This document shows, one piece after another, positions 1 through 6,178 of a stretch of DNA of 38,995 nt; position 1 is the stretch's first letter, and each line of letters begins with the position of its first letter. Both the position numbers and the translations under genes were made by a program. Origin of the DNA: a virus; IMG/VR virus record IMGVR_UViG_3300020000_000040, positions 1 to 38,995 of that record. The stretch is one strand, 5' to 3'. The notes beneath the pieces are model-generated. The model had not been told where the DNA came from. It searched no databases and saw only the letters and a list, made by a program, of their open reading frames with translations.

Positions 1-465
1 ACAGCTGGATCATCTGGAAATGTCCTGACTAGTGATGGGACAAATTGGCTGAGTTCTTCTATTCAATCAGCTTCAACTTTTACACCTGGTATAGCTTTTG
101 GTGGTGGAACAACTGGAATAACCTATACTACTCAAGTAGGTCAATATGTAAAAATAGGAACATTGGTTTTTATTTCAGGGACAGTAACTTTATCTAATAA
201 AGGTTCTTCAACAGGAACTGCAACTTTGACAGGATTACCTTTTACAACTTCCAACTCTACAACAACACAAGAAATCACCGTTAGTTTGCGAGCAGCAATA
301 ACTCTAACCGCTGGATTTACATGGGTAACAATAGCTATTCCAACCGGAGGAACAACTGGAAATATCGATGAATGTGGTTCAAATCAATCTAGAACACAAT
401 TAGACAATACGGCTTTTGCCAACACTTCTAGTTTTGCTTTTTCTGGTATTTTTACCACCACATAA
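1..465 (+). CDS. tail fibre protein, C-terminal part (5' end outside window)
   Basis: Frame 1 is open from the first base to the stop at 463-465, so this is the end of a longer gene. The first residues contain the motif SGNVLTSDGTNW, which matches the 25-residue repeat near the right edge of the window (38416-38760), so both pieces probably belong to one fibre gene. The rest is a Ser/Thr/Gly-rich beta domain of about 130 residues containing AFGGGTTGITY, a pattern I associate with C-terminal fibre domains of environmental podoviruses; no catalytic motif is visible. A small start at 163 is possible but unneeded. Expected role: trimeric fibre tip and receptor contact. The function is inferred from composition and neighbourhood. 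Confidence 0.65.
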   Translation, partial: TAGSSGNVLTSDGTNWLSSSIQSASTFTPGIAFGGGTTGITYTTQVGQYVKIGTLVFISGTVTLSNKGSSTGTATLTGLPFTTSNSTTTQEITVSLRAAITLTAGFTWVTIAIPTGGTTGNIDECGSNQSRTQLDNTAFANTSSFAFSGIFTTT

Positions 466-482
466 TATAAAATATATTATAA

Positions 483-707
483 TTATACCCATTTCTTTTT
501 TTTCATATCGAAGTATTTTTTAGGGTTTTCAAAGAACTTATAATAATGTTCGTCAAGCCATTCTTTAGCTTCATCAAGATCATGAAAATAGAGAGTAAAT
601 GATCTGCTTTTGTGAGTCATTCTCACTCTAAAGATATTATTTCCACTTGGATAAACCCTATTATATATATTTGCATATTTATCTATTTCTGAGTTTGACA
701 TGGACAT
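483..707 (-). CDS. hypothetical protein (74 aa)
   Basis: Not recognised. It is a small charged protein with a central segment that looks like a beta-beta-alpha unit (FRVRMTHKSRSFTLYF, then an acidic helix EAKEWLDEHYY) and a basic C-terminus. The start has no clear Shine-Dalgarno sequence and lies 25 bp inside the 3' end of the upstream gene (683-880), so translation is probably coupled to it. It is the last gene of the 483-1283 leftward cluster and converges on the tail-fibre gene, with about 17 bp between the two stops. A nucleic-acid-binding role is conceivable from the fold pattern but not supported by a motif. Confidence 0.5.
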   Translation of the reverse strand: MSMSNSEIDKYANIYNRVYPSGNNIFRVRMTHKSRSFTLYFHDLDEAKEWLDEHYYKFFENPKKYFDMKKKKWV

Positions 708-880
708 AAATTACAGTGTTGTGGTTGACATACAAAATAATGACCATGGTAATAAATAAGCATTATTCCGTCTCCGTCTTGCCATATAGTAGCGTTAGAT
801 TTTGGCTCATAGACAGGTTCTTTTTCCTTAGATTGAAGAGAAAAACATAAGCAAATAAATATAAAAATTAGATACTTCAT
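683..880 (-). CDS. small secreted/periplasmic protein with signal peptide
   Basis: The reading frame opens at 898, but I place the start at 880. There AGGAAAA precedes the ATG, the ATG overlaps the upstream stop as ATGA, and the protein then begins as a typical signal peptide (MKYLIFIFICLCFSLQS). The mature part, about 48 residues, is rich in Cys and His near the end (HGHYFVCQPQHCNLCPC), suggesting metal binding or disulphides. No clean lipobox is present. It lies between a DUF2829 gene and a small unknown in an overlapping leftward cluster. A lysis-associated or superinfection role is possible but unproven. The export call is good; the function is unknown. Confidence 0.55.
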   Translation of the reverse strand: MKYLIFIFICLCFSLQSKEKEPVYEPKSNATIWQDGDGIMLIYYHGHYFVCQPQHCNLCPCQTQK

Positions 881-1044
881 TTTTCCTGCCATTCCCAATC
901 ATTTGCTAATACATCATATATCGTTAAATAAAAACTGCCGTAAACATGATCTTTATCACCGCATAAAGAACCAGATTCTGGCCTAGATTTTCTATAAATC
1001 CGTTTACCTTCTCGAAGATATGTCATAGCTTCTTCTAGGATCAT
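877..1044 (-). CDS. DUF2829-like protein, Tad2-type (possible Thoeris anti-defence)
   Basis: A 55-residue protein. It shows the DUF2829 layout: an N-terminal helix EEAMTYLREGKRIYRKSR, a short variable middle, and the ending DVLANDWEWQEK, where the family typically has L(L/A)xxDWE. Known family knowledge: DUF2829 includes Tad2 proteins, which sequester the signalling molecule of Thoeris defence, but many phage members are untested. Here the usual Trp after the basic stretch is missing and the protein is short, so ligand binding cannot be assumed. The start overlaps the upstream stop (ATGA, 1041-1044) and the end overlaps the next start (ATGA, 877-880), so it is translated as part of a tight cluster. 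Confidence 0.55.
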   Translation of the reverse strand: MILEEAMTYLREGKRIYRKSRPESGSLCGDKDHVYGSFYLTIYDVLANDWEWQEK

Positions 1045-1283
1045 TCTTTCTCTTTCCTTTTAATTCTTTCTTCTACAATAGCATCTGCCAATGTTTTACC
1101 TGTTGCTAACCAAAACATTCTCTCTTCTAATGAAAGAATTTTTTCATCAAACGCATCCATTCTTTTTTCAAACTTATCTATACGTAAATTTAAATCAATT
1201 TTAAAGTTTCTAAGAAATCCATATACAAATCCTATTACTGTAACTGTTGCTCCGACGGCGGTTAAAATTGTTGCTGCATCCAT
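1041..1283 (-). CDS. membrane-anchored coiled-coil protein (holin- or spanin-like)
   Basis: 80 residues: an N-terminal hydrophobic segment (about residues 4-25, AATILTAVGATVTVIGFVYG), then an amphipathic charged helix (about 27-80, including KFEKRMDAFDEKILSLEERM), then a basic tail. The topology, a single N-terminal membrane segment with a cytoplasmic or periplasmic coil, is common in phage holin and inner-spanin candidates, but no family signature is decisive. The start at 1283 is preceded by AGGAAG. It is the first gene of the 483-1283 leftward cluster, diverging from the plus-strand gene at 1372. A similar arrangement recurs at 23047-23262. Confidence 0.55.
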   Translation of the reverse strand: MDAATILTAVGATVTVIGFVYGFLRNFKIDLNLRIDKFEKRMDAFDEKILSLEERMFWLATGKTLADAIVEERIKRKEKE

Positions 1284-1371
1284 CTTTTTTCTTCCTAGTT
1301 ATTAAAATATTATGTTATACAAAAAATCAAATGTAAACATAGTCTAAAACATATTGTAAGTCAAGGTGAAC

Positions 1372-1545
1372 ATGAAAGAAAAGAAAAAAGAGAAAAAAGT
1401 TTCCAAGGTCATGCACGAATTTGGAGAAGGAAAATTACATAGTGGATCAAAAAAAGGGCCAGTAGTTCAGGATCAAAAACAGGCGGTTGCTATAGCATTG
1501 TCAGAGGCTCGTAGAGCTGGCGCAAATATTCCTAAAAAAAAGTAG
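1372..1545 (+). CDS. DUF6496-like small basic protein
   Basis: 57 residues with a Lys-rich start followed by KVMHEFGEGKLHSGSKKGP and a helix QAVAIALSEARRAGANIP. This order (KVM.E.K.GKLHSGSKKGPVV, then KQAIAIALSEA) is the signature of a small phage and bacterial family known to me as DUF6496; its function is unknown. AAGGTG precedes the ATG. It is followed 72 bp later by another small Lys-rich gene, and the two form the only plus-strand genes between 466 and 5473. The basic charge and small size would suit a DNA-binding or virion-packaged protein, but that is speculation. Confidence 0.6.
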   Translation: MKEKKKEKKVSKVMHEFGEGKLHSGSKKGPVVQDQKQAVAIALSEARRAGANIPKKK

Positions 1546-1617
1546 ATAGATTATCCAAATTAATTGGCTCCTTAAATAACTCTGGAGTCACAAGTAAAAA
1601 TTACAAGGAAATTATAA

Positions 1618-1755
1618 ATGGACAAGAAAATCAAGAAAGTAATCGGAAAAGAAAAAGATGCTGTAAAAGAGACTAAAGAACTTTTGAAAATGGATAAGAA
1701 ACACGATAAAAAATTAGAAAAATGCGATATGAAGATGATGAAAAAAAAGAAATAG
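1618..1755 (+). CDS. small Lys-rich helical protein (45 aa)
   Basis: Not assigned to a family. It is almost entirely Lys, Glu, Asp and Met, with a predicted continuous helix (KDAVKETKELLKMDKKHDK) and a poly-Lys end. AAGGAA lies 7 nt before the ATG, a good ribosome-binding site. Similar short Lys-rich proteins accompany DUF6496-type genes in phages. It converges on the leftward early operon. A 45-codon minus-strand frame (1673-1810) overlaps it antisense and also has a ribosome-binding site; I prefer the plus-strand gene because its composition is coherent. Confidence 0.45.
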   Translation: MDKKIKKVIGKEKDAVKETKELLKMDKKHDKKLEKCDMKMMKKKK

Positions 1756-1862
1756 TCAAATCCATATTATTCTTATCTTTTTTAAGTTCGTTCATCCAAT
1801 CAGGTTTCATAATATTATCCTTCCAACAAAACCCCAAAGTATTAAGGACATTTGAAGATTAT

Positions 1863-2402
1863 TCAATTCACATTTCCTTCAATAATTTGATCCACCAAAG
1901 ATTTACATTCCTGAATACAGAAGTTGATATTTCTATATGTTTTGTCAAAAAACGAACTTTTTTTAATGTTAAGTTTTTCCATCATTTCTTCATGTCTGTT
2001 TTTAATCTCTATTAATTCAGGACGTGTATTGCTTAACTTTTCACTAGAAGGACAAATATCATTAAGGTGTACACAATCAAATCCTATCCAATTTTCATTA
2101 TCTTCATCTAATTGATTAAAAGTTATGCCGCCGTGAACATCACCTTTTAAATCTAAACCTTTTTTATGTAATTCTAATTCTAAAGGAACCTTCACATATC
2201 CACAAAGATAACCTCCAAACACATGAAATACTTTAGCGTATGGTTCTCGAACAGCAATTCTTTTTACCACGCAATGATAACCCTTGTATTCAAACTCTAC
2301 TAAATCTGCTTCTTCAACCCATTCCCCATATCCCCACCACTCTAGCTTTTGATCACATGTAAAAGTGTGTTCTTGTTTTTTTATATTTTTAGTACTATTC
2401 AA
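1863..2402 (-). CDS. conserved phage protein of unknown function (179 aa)
   Basis: Not functionally assigned, but recognisable as a widespread type: a core with GYHCVVKR, GYLCGYVKVP, then DVHGGITF and WIGFDCVHLND. The conserved Cys, His and Asp residues (CGY, DVHGG, GFDC.H) look like a structured or metal-binding core. The C-terminal 60 residues are a charged helix. It is the last gene of the leftward early operon; its start overlaps the 3' end of 2395-2616 by 8 bp, so translation is probably coupled. The role is presumably in early phage metabolism or host takeover; nothing in the sequence settles it. Confidence 0.6.
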   Translation of the reverse strand: MNSTKNIKKQEHTFTCDQKLEWWGYGEWVEEADLVEFEYKGYHCVVKRIAVREPYAKVFHVFGGYLCGYVKVPLELELHKKGLDLKGDVHGGITFNQLDEDNENWIGFDCVHLNDICPSSEKLSNTRPELIEIKNRHEEMMEKLNIKKSSFFDKTYRNINFCIQECKSLVDQIIEGNVN

Positions 2403-2616
2403 CCTTTCCTCCTTCTATATGAAAAACTTCTAATTCATCGTTCTCAAAAACTTCTTTAAGCTTTTCTTTTATATTTGAAACATCTTGATCCTTTGCATTA
2501 AAAACAAACTCTTGCTCATACCAAATGTCACTGCAATCCATATCCATAATTTTCATCAATTCATTAGCCTGTTTCATGTATTTATTTCGGAAAATGATCT
2601 TGAATCTATATTTCAT
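2395..2616 (-). CDS. hypothetical early protein (73 aa)
   Basis: Not recognised. The sequence suggests an alpha/beta fold: an N-terminal strand (MKYRFKIIF), a helix (KQANELMKIMDM), strands around WYEQEFVFNA, a second helix (NIKEKLKEVFE) and a last strand (LEVFHIEGG). That is a ferredoxin-like beta-alpha-beta order, as in many small regulatory proteins. The start overlaps the upstream stop as ATGA (2613-2616) and its end overlaps the next gene by 8 bp. It belongs to the recombination operon. Confidence 0.5.
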   Translation of the reverse strand: MKYRFKIIFRNKYMKQANELMKIMDMDCSDIWYEQEFVFNAKDQDVSNIKEKLKEVFENDELEVFHIEGGKVE

Positions 2617-2798
2617 AACTCATCTTCTGTCAAATTATGTTTTTGAAAAAATTTATCGATAAAATTTGACAAATCACGAATAGAAATGTCTCCGAAGTCT
2701 TTACCATCACACATTTTAGAAAATTGAATTATACCATCATAAAGTAAATATTTTTCATATTTCAATGGATCTTTATCCCATTTCATACTTTCACCCAT
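2613..2798 (-). CDS. hypothetical early protein (61 aa)
   Basis: Not recognised. A small, mostly helical, mildly acidic protein (YLLYDGIIQFSKMCDG, then IRDLSNFIDKFFQKH). The start may be at 2798 (AAGG only 3 nt upstream) or at the internal Met at 2786 (MKWDKDPLK), which has a better spaced purine-rich stretch; the upstream start keeps the 8-bp overlap with 2791-3027 seen elsewhere in the operon. It ends in an ATGA overlap with the next gene. Confidence 0.45.
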   Translation of the reverse strand: MGESMKWDKDPLKYEKYLLYDGIIQFSKMCDGKDFGDISIRDLSNFIDKFFQKHNLTEDEL

Positions 2799-3027
2799 CT
2801 TCCTTTTTAATCACCATCTCTACGAATTTATCTATAATTTCTTTCATATTCTTCCTATCAAAATTTTTTATTTGTTCATCGTTTAGACTACAAAAAACAC
2901 CAAAAGTAAATTCAGAAAAACTCAATAATAAACCCTTTATCTGTTTTTTATACATCATATGAAGATGATTTCGATGCTCAAAGGTATCTAATAGATCTCT
3001 TACAATTTGTTCTTTATTTTCAATCAT
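2791..3027 (-). CDS. hypothetical early protein (78 aa)
   Basis: Not recognised. The sequence is helical and charged at both ends, with a central hydrophobic stretch (IKGLLLSFSEFTFGVFCSL) that could be a buried helix or a short membrane segment. It overlaps the exonuclease gene by 8 bp at its start and the next gene by 8 bp at its end. The regular 8-bp overlaps suggest ribosome re-initiation along this stretch. Its position directly after the YqaJ exonuclease makes an accessory role in recombination possible, but that is guilt by association. Confidence 0.45.
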   Translation of the reverse strand: MIENKEQIVRDLLDTFEHRNHLHMMYKKQIKGLLLSFSEFTFGVFCSLNDEQIKNFDRKNMKEIIDKFVEMVIKKEDG

Positions 3028-3883
3028 TTCTGATGCTCATATATGTAGTTGGTTCTTTTCTATATTTTTCTAGGTCTATAGACTTTATTTCAGGAATAGA
3101 ATTATAGTCAACCACTCCTTTGCGTATCACCTTAGAAACTGTCACCCCTAATCCCTTAGTTGATTTACCATTAGCAAGAGAAATCAAAGATGCTCTTAAA
3201 TGCTCTTCTTTTGCCTTCCACATATTAAATTGTTCTTTAGCATTCTTATATTCTTCGACATGCATACTCCATTGAAAATCTTCTCTGATAACATAGTCTT
3301 TATTTGTCATTTCAGGGGGAATGAGATTCATAAGGTTTTCAAAATAAAAAATATTTTCTTTCTCGTTCATTTCTTTGATAAACTTATCATCTCTATAGAC
3401 TTCCCAATAAAACCAATCATCATTAGAACGAAAAGAAATAAAATAAATTCGATCTGTATCAGCTACATACATTTGCTTTTGAAGCTGGCATTGATAATAG
3501 GGTGCTATTTCTTTTCTTTTTGCCATCTCATGAGAAGATACACCGCATTTAATTTCTAATATTCTATTATTAGAATTCATTCCATCCAAAGAAGCTATCT
3601 GAAACGCATTCTTTCCATGTTCTAAGACAATAGGTTTGTAATCGGTATCCATATGATCGTTAAATGAATTTCGCGCTTCTTCTTCAAGTAAAGAGCCTTC
3701 TTTCATCTTTTCATTTAAAGTTTGAGATTCTTTAAACCCAAGTTTTTCTTCCCAACATTGATAGGCTGTACACCATGGATTTAATCCCATAATCTTAGCT
3801 GTGTCAGTCGCCGTAACTTTATTACGGCGCAAGGACAGCCAATCTGGTGTCCCTTGTTCGATATCAATTATTTTAGGTTTCAT
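3020..3883 (-). CDS. YqaJ/lambda-exonuclease-family 5'-3' exonuclease
   Basis: 287 residues with the PD-(D/E)xK fold landmarks of YqaJ viral recombinases: N-terminal GTPDWLSLRRNKVTATD (about 11-27) and IMGLNPW, a helix with EGSLLEEEAR (about 62-71), catalytic Asp in ASLDG (D100), the ExK pair in LEIKCG (E110, K112), and glutamines in PYYQCQLQKQMYV (about 129-140). Known role of the family: it digests one strand of linear duplex DNA and loads a partner annealing protein. The partner is the Bet-type gene at 4082-4951, separated only by a DUF551 gene, so the two form a SynExo pair for phage recombination and concatemer repair. All key residues are present and the length is typical. Confidence 0.9.
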   Translation of the reverse strand: MKPKIIDIEQGTPDWLSLRRNKVTATDTAKIMGLNPWCTAYQCWEEKLGFKESQTLNEKMKEGSLLEEEARNSFNDHMDTDYKPIVLEHGKNAFQIASLDGMNSNNRILEIKCGVSSHEMAKRKEIAPYYQCQLQKQMYVADTDRIYFISFRSNDDWFYWEVYRDDKFIKEMNEKENIFYFENLMNLIPPEMTNKDYVIREDFQWSMHVEEYKNAKEQFNMWKAKEEHLRASLISLANGKSTKGLGVTVSKVIRKGVVDYNSIPEIKSIDLEKYRKEPTTYMSIRND

Positions 3884-4085
3884 TATTGACTCCCGGTGGT
3901 TTAGGTAATGGCATCCAAAACTTTATATTATAATTAATACCTTCATAATTAGAGAACCATGCACGGTCATTTCTACCAAAAATACGTTCGATATAATATC
4001 CAATGTGATATTCCTTATTATGATAAAAAATAACTTCCTTTTCTGATTCAGGCAATTTATCCTCAACACTAATCCATTCACTCAT
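3873..4085 (-). CDS. DUF551 protein
   Basis: 70 residues that fit DUF551 end to end: WISVEDKLPESEKEVIFY at the start and FWMPLPKPPG at the end, with a middle holding the usual aromatic strand residues. DUF551 proteins are small, common in phage early regions and of unknown function. The gene overlaps the Bet-type gene by 4 bp (ATGA, 4082-4085) and the exonuclease by 11 bp, so it is embedded in the recombination pair and translated with it. Nothing suggests an enzyme activity. Confidence 0.8.
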   Translation of the reverse strand: MSEWISVEDKLPESEKEVIFYHNKEYHIGYYIERIFGRNDRAWFSNYEGINYNIKFWMPLPKPPGVNNET

Positions 4086-4951
4086 TCAACCACCTCAACT
4101 TCTAGTTTTACATTTTCCATTTCTTTCTTAACTAATTCTTCTTGATAAGCTTTATAACGAGCCACTAACATATCTTTATGTTTGACAAACTCATTTTCTG
4201 GAAGATCATCGATCATATCGATATTGAATTTTGTCTTTAAATATTCTTTGAAATTCTTTTGTACTTCTGGTGAACATCCTTGTAAAAGTTGACTTAATTC
4301 AATGCCTTGAGAACTAGTAATGCTTGAGATGTAAAGCTGCTTTACATTTGATTTTGATTTAATATCGATTGTTTCTGTATCAGCTTGACCCATTTCTTCT
4401 TTAGTATAAATACCGTTAAATTCCCCGGGAAAGGCTTTCCTTAAAGCTAATGATTCAGCACATTTAGCCAATTGATTGTGTGGCATATCTGCCCAAAATG
4501 AAGTAAGTTTTTTTTGTCCTGTATTGAAATCTTTAAAGCCTTGAGCATATTCATTAAAAAATGCAACAGCAGCAATTTCATGCCATGTTCCATCTCGTGT
4601 TAATTTTTTAACATATGAGGTTGCAGACATAAGACTTCCATTTTTGTCATATTGAAAAGTTGGTTCTTTTCCCGGACAATAACATCCAGTTCTATCAGCT
4701 ATCAACCTATATCCATCAATAGAAGTTTGAATCGTCATAACTTCGCGTCCAAGCTTTTTATCATTTCTTTTAACTGCATAAACTTGTTTCGAAAAAGGAC
4801 ATAATCCTGTTTTTTGACATACCTGTATGAACAATTGAAGTTCCTCATCTAACAAACCTTTACAGAACAAGTTTTTTATCAATTCAATTTGACTTGCAGT
4901 GAAGTTTGTGTTCTGAACTTCAAACTTTTCAATTTTTGCTAATGCTGACAT
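4082..4951 (-). CDS. bet: Bet/RecT-type single-strand annealing protein
   Basis: 289 residues. The family landmarks are clear: TIQTSIDGYRLIADRTG (about 85-101), VAFFNEYAQG, FWADMPHNQLAKCAESLALRKAFP and FNGIYTKEEMGQAD. These identify the phage recombination protein Bet, the lambda Red-beta branch. Known role: binds single-stranded DNA and anneals complementary strands, working with a partner exonuclease, here 3020-3883. A strong site, CGGAG, lies 7 nt before the ATG. On the transcript, an 8-bp hairpin (4968-4992) sits 7 nt before that site, so initiation may be tuned by RNA structure. The C-terminal 100 residues are variable and end in an acidic tail. Confidence 0.9.
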   Translation of the reverse strand: MSALAKIEKFEVQNTNFTASQIELIKNLFCKGLLDEELQLFIQVCQKTGLCPFSKQVYAVKRNDKKLGREVMTIQTSIDGYRLIADRTGCYCPGKEPTFQYDKNGSLMSATSYVKKLTRDGTWHEIAAVAFFNEYAQGFKDFNTGQKKLTSFWADMPHNQLAKCAESLALRKAFPGEFNGIYTKEEMGQADTETIDIKSKSNVKQLYISSITSSQGIELSQLLQGCSPEVQKNFKEYLKTKFNIDMIDDLPENEFVKHKDMLVARYKAYQEELVKKEMENVKLEVEVVE

Positions 4952-5067
4952 ATTTTTCTCCGTTTTGAGTCGGTTTCATTTTGTAACCGACTGATTTTTT
5001 TTAATTCTCTAAGCTCTAATTCTGCTGTTTTAATTTTTTTTAACAATTTTGTGTTGTTTTTAATCAT
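4939..5067 (-). CDS. small basic coiled-coil peptide (42 aa), candidate
   Basis: A short frame in the gap between the 99-residue gene and bet. Its ATG overlaps the end of the upstream gene (the stop is read within ATGATTAA) and GGAG lies about 10 nt upstream. Its end overlaps the bet start by 13 bp. The product is Lys/Leu-rich with a heptad-like stretch (AELELRELKKISRLQNE). It fits the overlapping-gene style of the operon, and the reading frame runs through the hairpin at 4968-4992. It may be a real peptide or only a coupling frame that keeps ribosomes moving into bet. Confidence 0.4.
   Translation of the reverse strand: MIKNNTKLLKKIKTAELELRELKKISRLQNETDSKRRKICQH
4968..5002 (+). terminator. 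8-bp hairpin with T8 tract on plus strand; leader hairpin of bet on minus strand
   Basis: AGTCGGTT (4968-4975) and AACCGACT (4985-4992) are perfect inverted repeats with a 9-nt loop, followed on the plus strand by GA and eight T (4995-5002). In the plus direction this reads as an intrinsic terminator, which would stop antisense transcripts entering from bet. In the minus direction there is no U tract and the hairpin lies just before the bet ribosome-binding site. Both uses are possible. Confidence 0.45.
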
Positions 5068-5359
5068 CTTCATATGGCTCCGGATATTTCATTTCTTTTT
5101 CTCTATATTCTTCATCGAAACCATCAACATCATCTAAGACAGCTAATGCATGAAGAACGTTTAACCCTGAATCTTTAAATATCTTTGTGGCTCTTTCATA
5201 ACCACAAAGATAAGACTCCGCGATACACTCTACATATTCCCCAATTTTTCTTTCTGCTTTTTCGGAATATTCTTGCATTAATCTTTCTAGGCTAAACTGT
5301 ATTCTAGCCTCTTTATCCATGTACTCTTCAAACATTTGGTATGGTGTTGGAAATGCCAT
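5060..5359 (-). CDS. hypothetical first gene of leftward early operon (99 aa)
   Basis: Not recognised. Acidic, largely helical: a long helix (about 10-50, including EEYMDKEARIQFSLERLMQEY), then ECIAESYLCGYERA and a C-terminal acidic tail (about 78-99). An excellent ribosome-binding site (AAGGAG) precedes the ATG. As the first gene after the operator-controlled leftward promoter it would be the earliest product made. Acidic helical early proteins are often inhibitors or DNA mimics, but no family supports that here. Confidence 0.6.
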   Translation of the reverse strand: MAFPTPYQMFEEYMDKEARIQFSLERLMQEYSEKAERKIGEYVECIAESYLCGYERATKIFKDSGLNVLHALAVLDDVDGFDEEYREKEMKYPEPYEDD

Positions 5360-5410
5360 ATTATTTTTCTCCTTGATTTACTTTATGGTTCATGCGATAA
5401 TTCTAATGAC

Positions 5411-5440
5411 ATCATACGAAAGTTCGTATATTTAAATCAA
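5411..5440 (-). promoter_or_regulatory. leftward early promoter
   Basis: On the minus strand TTGATT (plus 5435-5440) and TATGAT (plus 5411-5416) are spaced by 18 bp, close to sigma-70 consensus. Transcription would start about 5400 and run into 5060-5359 and the recombination genes. The spacer is almost filled by a perfect palindrome, the layout of a repressible phage early promoter. Confidence 0.6.
5414..5429. promoter_or_regulatory. operator palindrome
   Basis: ATACGAA-AG-TTCGTAT is a perfect 7+7 inverted repeat with a 2-bp centre. It overlaps the -10 box and spacer of the leftward promoter, so a bound protein would block RNA polymerase. The obvious candidate ligand is the HTH protein encoded 45 bp away at 5474-5764. 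Confidence 0.55.
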
Positions 5441-5473
5441 GAAAAATTATCGACATAGGAATAAAAAAATATT

Positions 5474-5764
5474 ATGATACTAAAAGAATACTTGCAGCAA
5501 AACGGAATTAGATTTACTTTCTTTGCCAAACGCGTAGGAGTGAGTCAACCCGCATTATCAGCTTGGATGAATGGAACCGTTACCCCAAGTATTTTTTATG
5601 CCTATAAAATTGAACAAATAACAAAGGGCGAAGTTAAGATCAAGGACTGGATTACAGAAGATACAGAGAAAAAAAGACAACCAAGAAGTAAAAAAGGGCC
5701 GAAAGAGAAAAAATGCGACGAATTAAGCGATCCTGAAAAATCTCCCGAAAAACTTCTCTCATAA
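5474..5764 (+). CDS. Cro/CI-like helix-turn-helix regulator
   Basis: 96 residues. The N-terminal 55 form a compact HTH of the Cro/YdaS type: FFAKRVGVSQPALSAWMNGTVTPS, with recognition helix around SQPALSAWMNG, then the typical continuation AYKIEQITKGEVKIKDW. The C-terminal 40 residues are a basic then acidic disordered tail (KKRQPRSKKGPKEKKCDE). No peptidase or oligomerisation domain, so it is Cro-like in size rather than a full CI repressor. It diverges from the recombination operon across a palindromic operator and probably controls that promoter. The ribosome-binding site is weak (AGGA about 13 nt upstream), suggesting low expression. No integrase was recognised in the window, so lysogeny is not implied. 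Confidence 0.75.
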   Translation: MILKEYLQQNGIRFTFFAKRVGVSQPALSAWMNGTVTPSIFYAYKIEQITKGEVKIKDWITEDTEKKRQPRSKKGPKEKKCDELSDPEKSPEKLLS

Positions 5765-5818
5765 AATACACCTTTGATGTAAATAGTAAATTTTAAACTA
5801 GATTAAAGGGATATTTTT

Positions 5819-6121
5819 ATGATACAGGAATTTATACACTGCAAAAAATGCATTTCGAAATTAGAGAAATATGGAAATTTACCTCTAGATGTTTACCTGG
5901 GAATTTGCGAGCAATATGCCCAAAAAAACTCTATTTTTTGTGAAACAGGCAAAAGAGGGATGGGAGATACTATAATAAACTTCTTGGAAAGTAAAGGGTT
6001 TATTGTTACAACAGAGTGTTACGACGACAGTTTAGCTGTCAAACCGAATGGATATAGGGAATATGAAACAGAATATGACATTACAACTCATGAATTTTGC
6101 GCGTTTCGCGAAATCCATTAA
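5819..6121 (+). CDS. hypothetical protein with Cys/His pattern (100 aa)
   Basis: Not recognised. It has an N-terminal CKKC pair, further cysteines (GICEQY, IFCETG, TECYDD, EFCAF) and an alpha/beta composition with a Gly-rich turn (GKRGMGDTIINFLESKGF). The Cys spacing suggests a zinc-binding N-terminus. A short AAGGGA lies before the start. It follows the Cro-like gene by 54 bp and is followed within 15 bp by a strong hairpin (6133-6155). It may be regulatory, given its position in the early rightward region. Confidence 0.5.
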   Translation: MIQEFIHCKKCISKLEKYGNLPLDVYLGICEQYAQKNSIFCETGKRGMGDTIINFLESKGFIVTTECYDDSLAVKPNGYREYETEYDITTHEFCAFREIH

Positions 6122-6125
6122 GAAC

Positions 6126-6155
6126 AAAAAAAAACCCCAGTTATTAGCTGGGGTT
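6126..6155 (-). terminator. intrinsic terminator facing left
   Basis: AACCCCAG (6133-6140) and CTGGGGTT (6148-6155) form an 8-bp stem with a 7-nt loop, next to A9 (6126-6134) that becomes a U tract on the minus-strand transcript. On the plus strand nothing U-rich follows. It therefore terminates leftward transcription, although no leftward protein gene lies to its right; see the structured region 6179-6300. Confidence 0.6.
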
Positions 6156-6178
6156 AATGATTCATCATTGACAAATCA

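Larger units (their letters stand above)
5395..5452. repeat. nested inverted repeat in divergent control region
   Basis: CGATAATT (5395-5402) and AATTATCG (5445-5452) are perfect inverted 8-mers whose centre lies within 2 bp of the centre of the operator palindrome at 5414-5429. A third pair, TTGATTTA (5373-5380) and TAAATCAA (5433-5440), is also perfect. Stacked palindromes of this kind suit cooperative binding by a dimeric or tetrameric repressor, or chance in AT-rich DNA for the outer pairs. Confidence 0.35.

Noticed and set aside
1673-1810. Minus-strand frame of 45 codons (MKPDWMNELKKDKNN...) with AAGGA before its ATG
   Set aside because: It lies antisense over most of the plus-strand gene 1618-1755; after residue 20 the composition becomes Ser/Phe/Ile-rich like an antisense shadow. 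Could be a decayed gene end.
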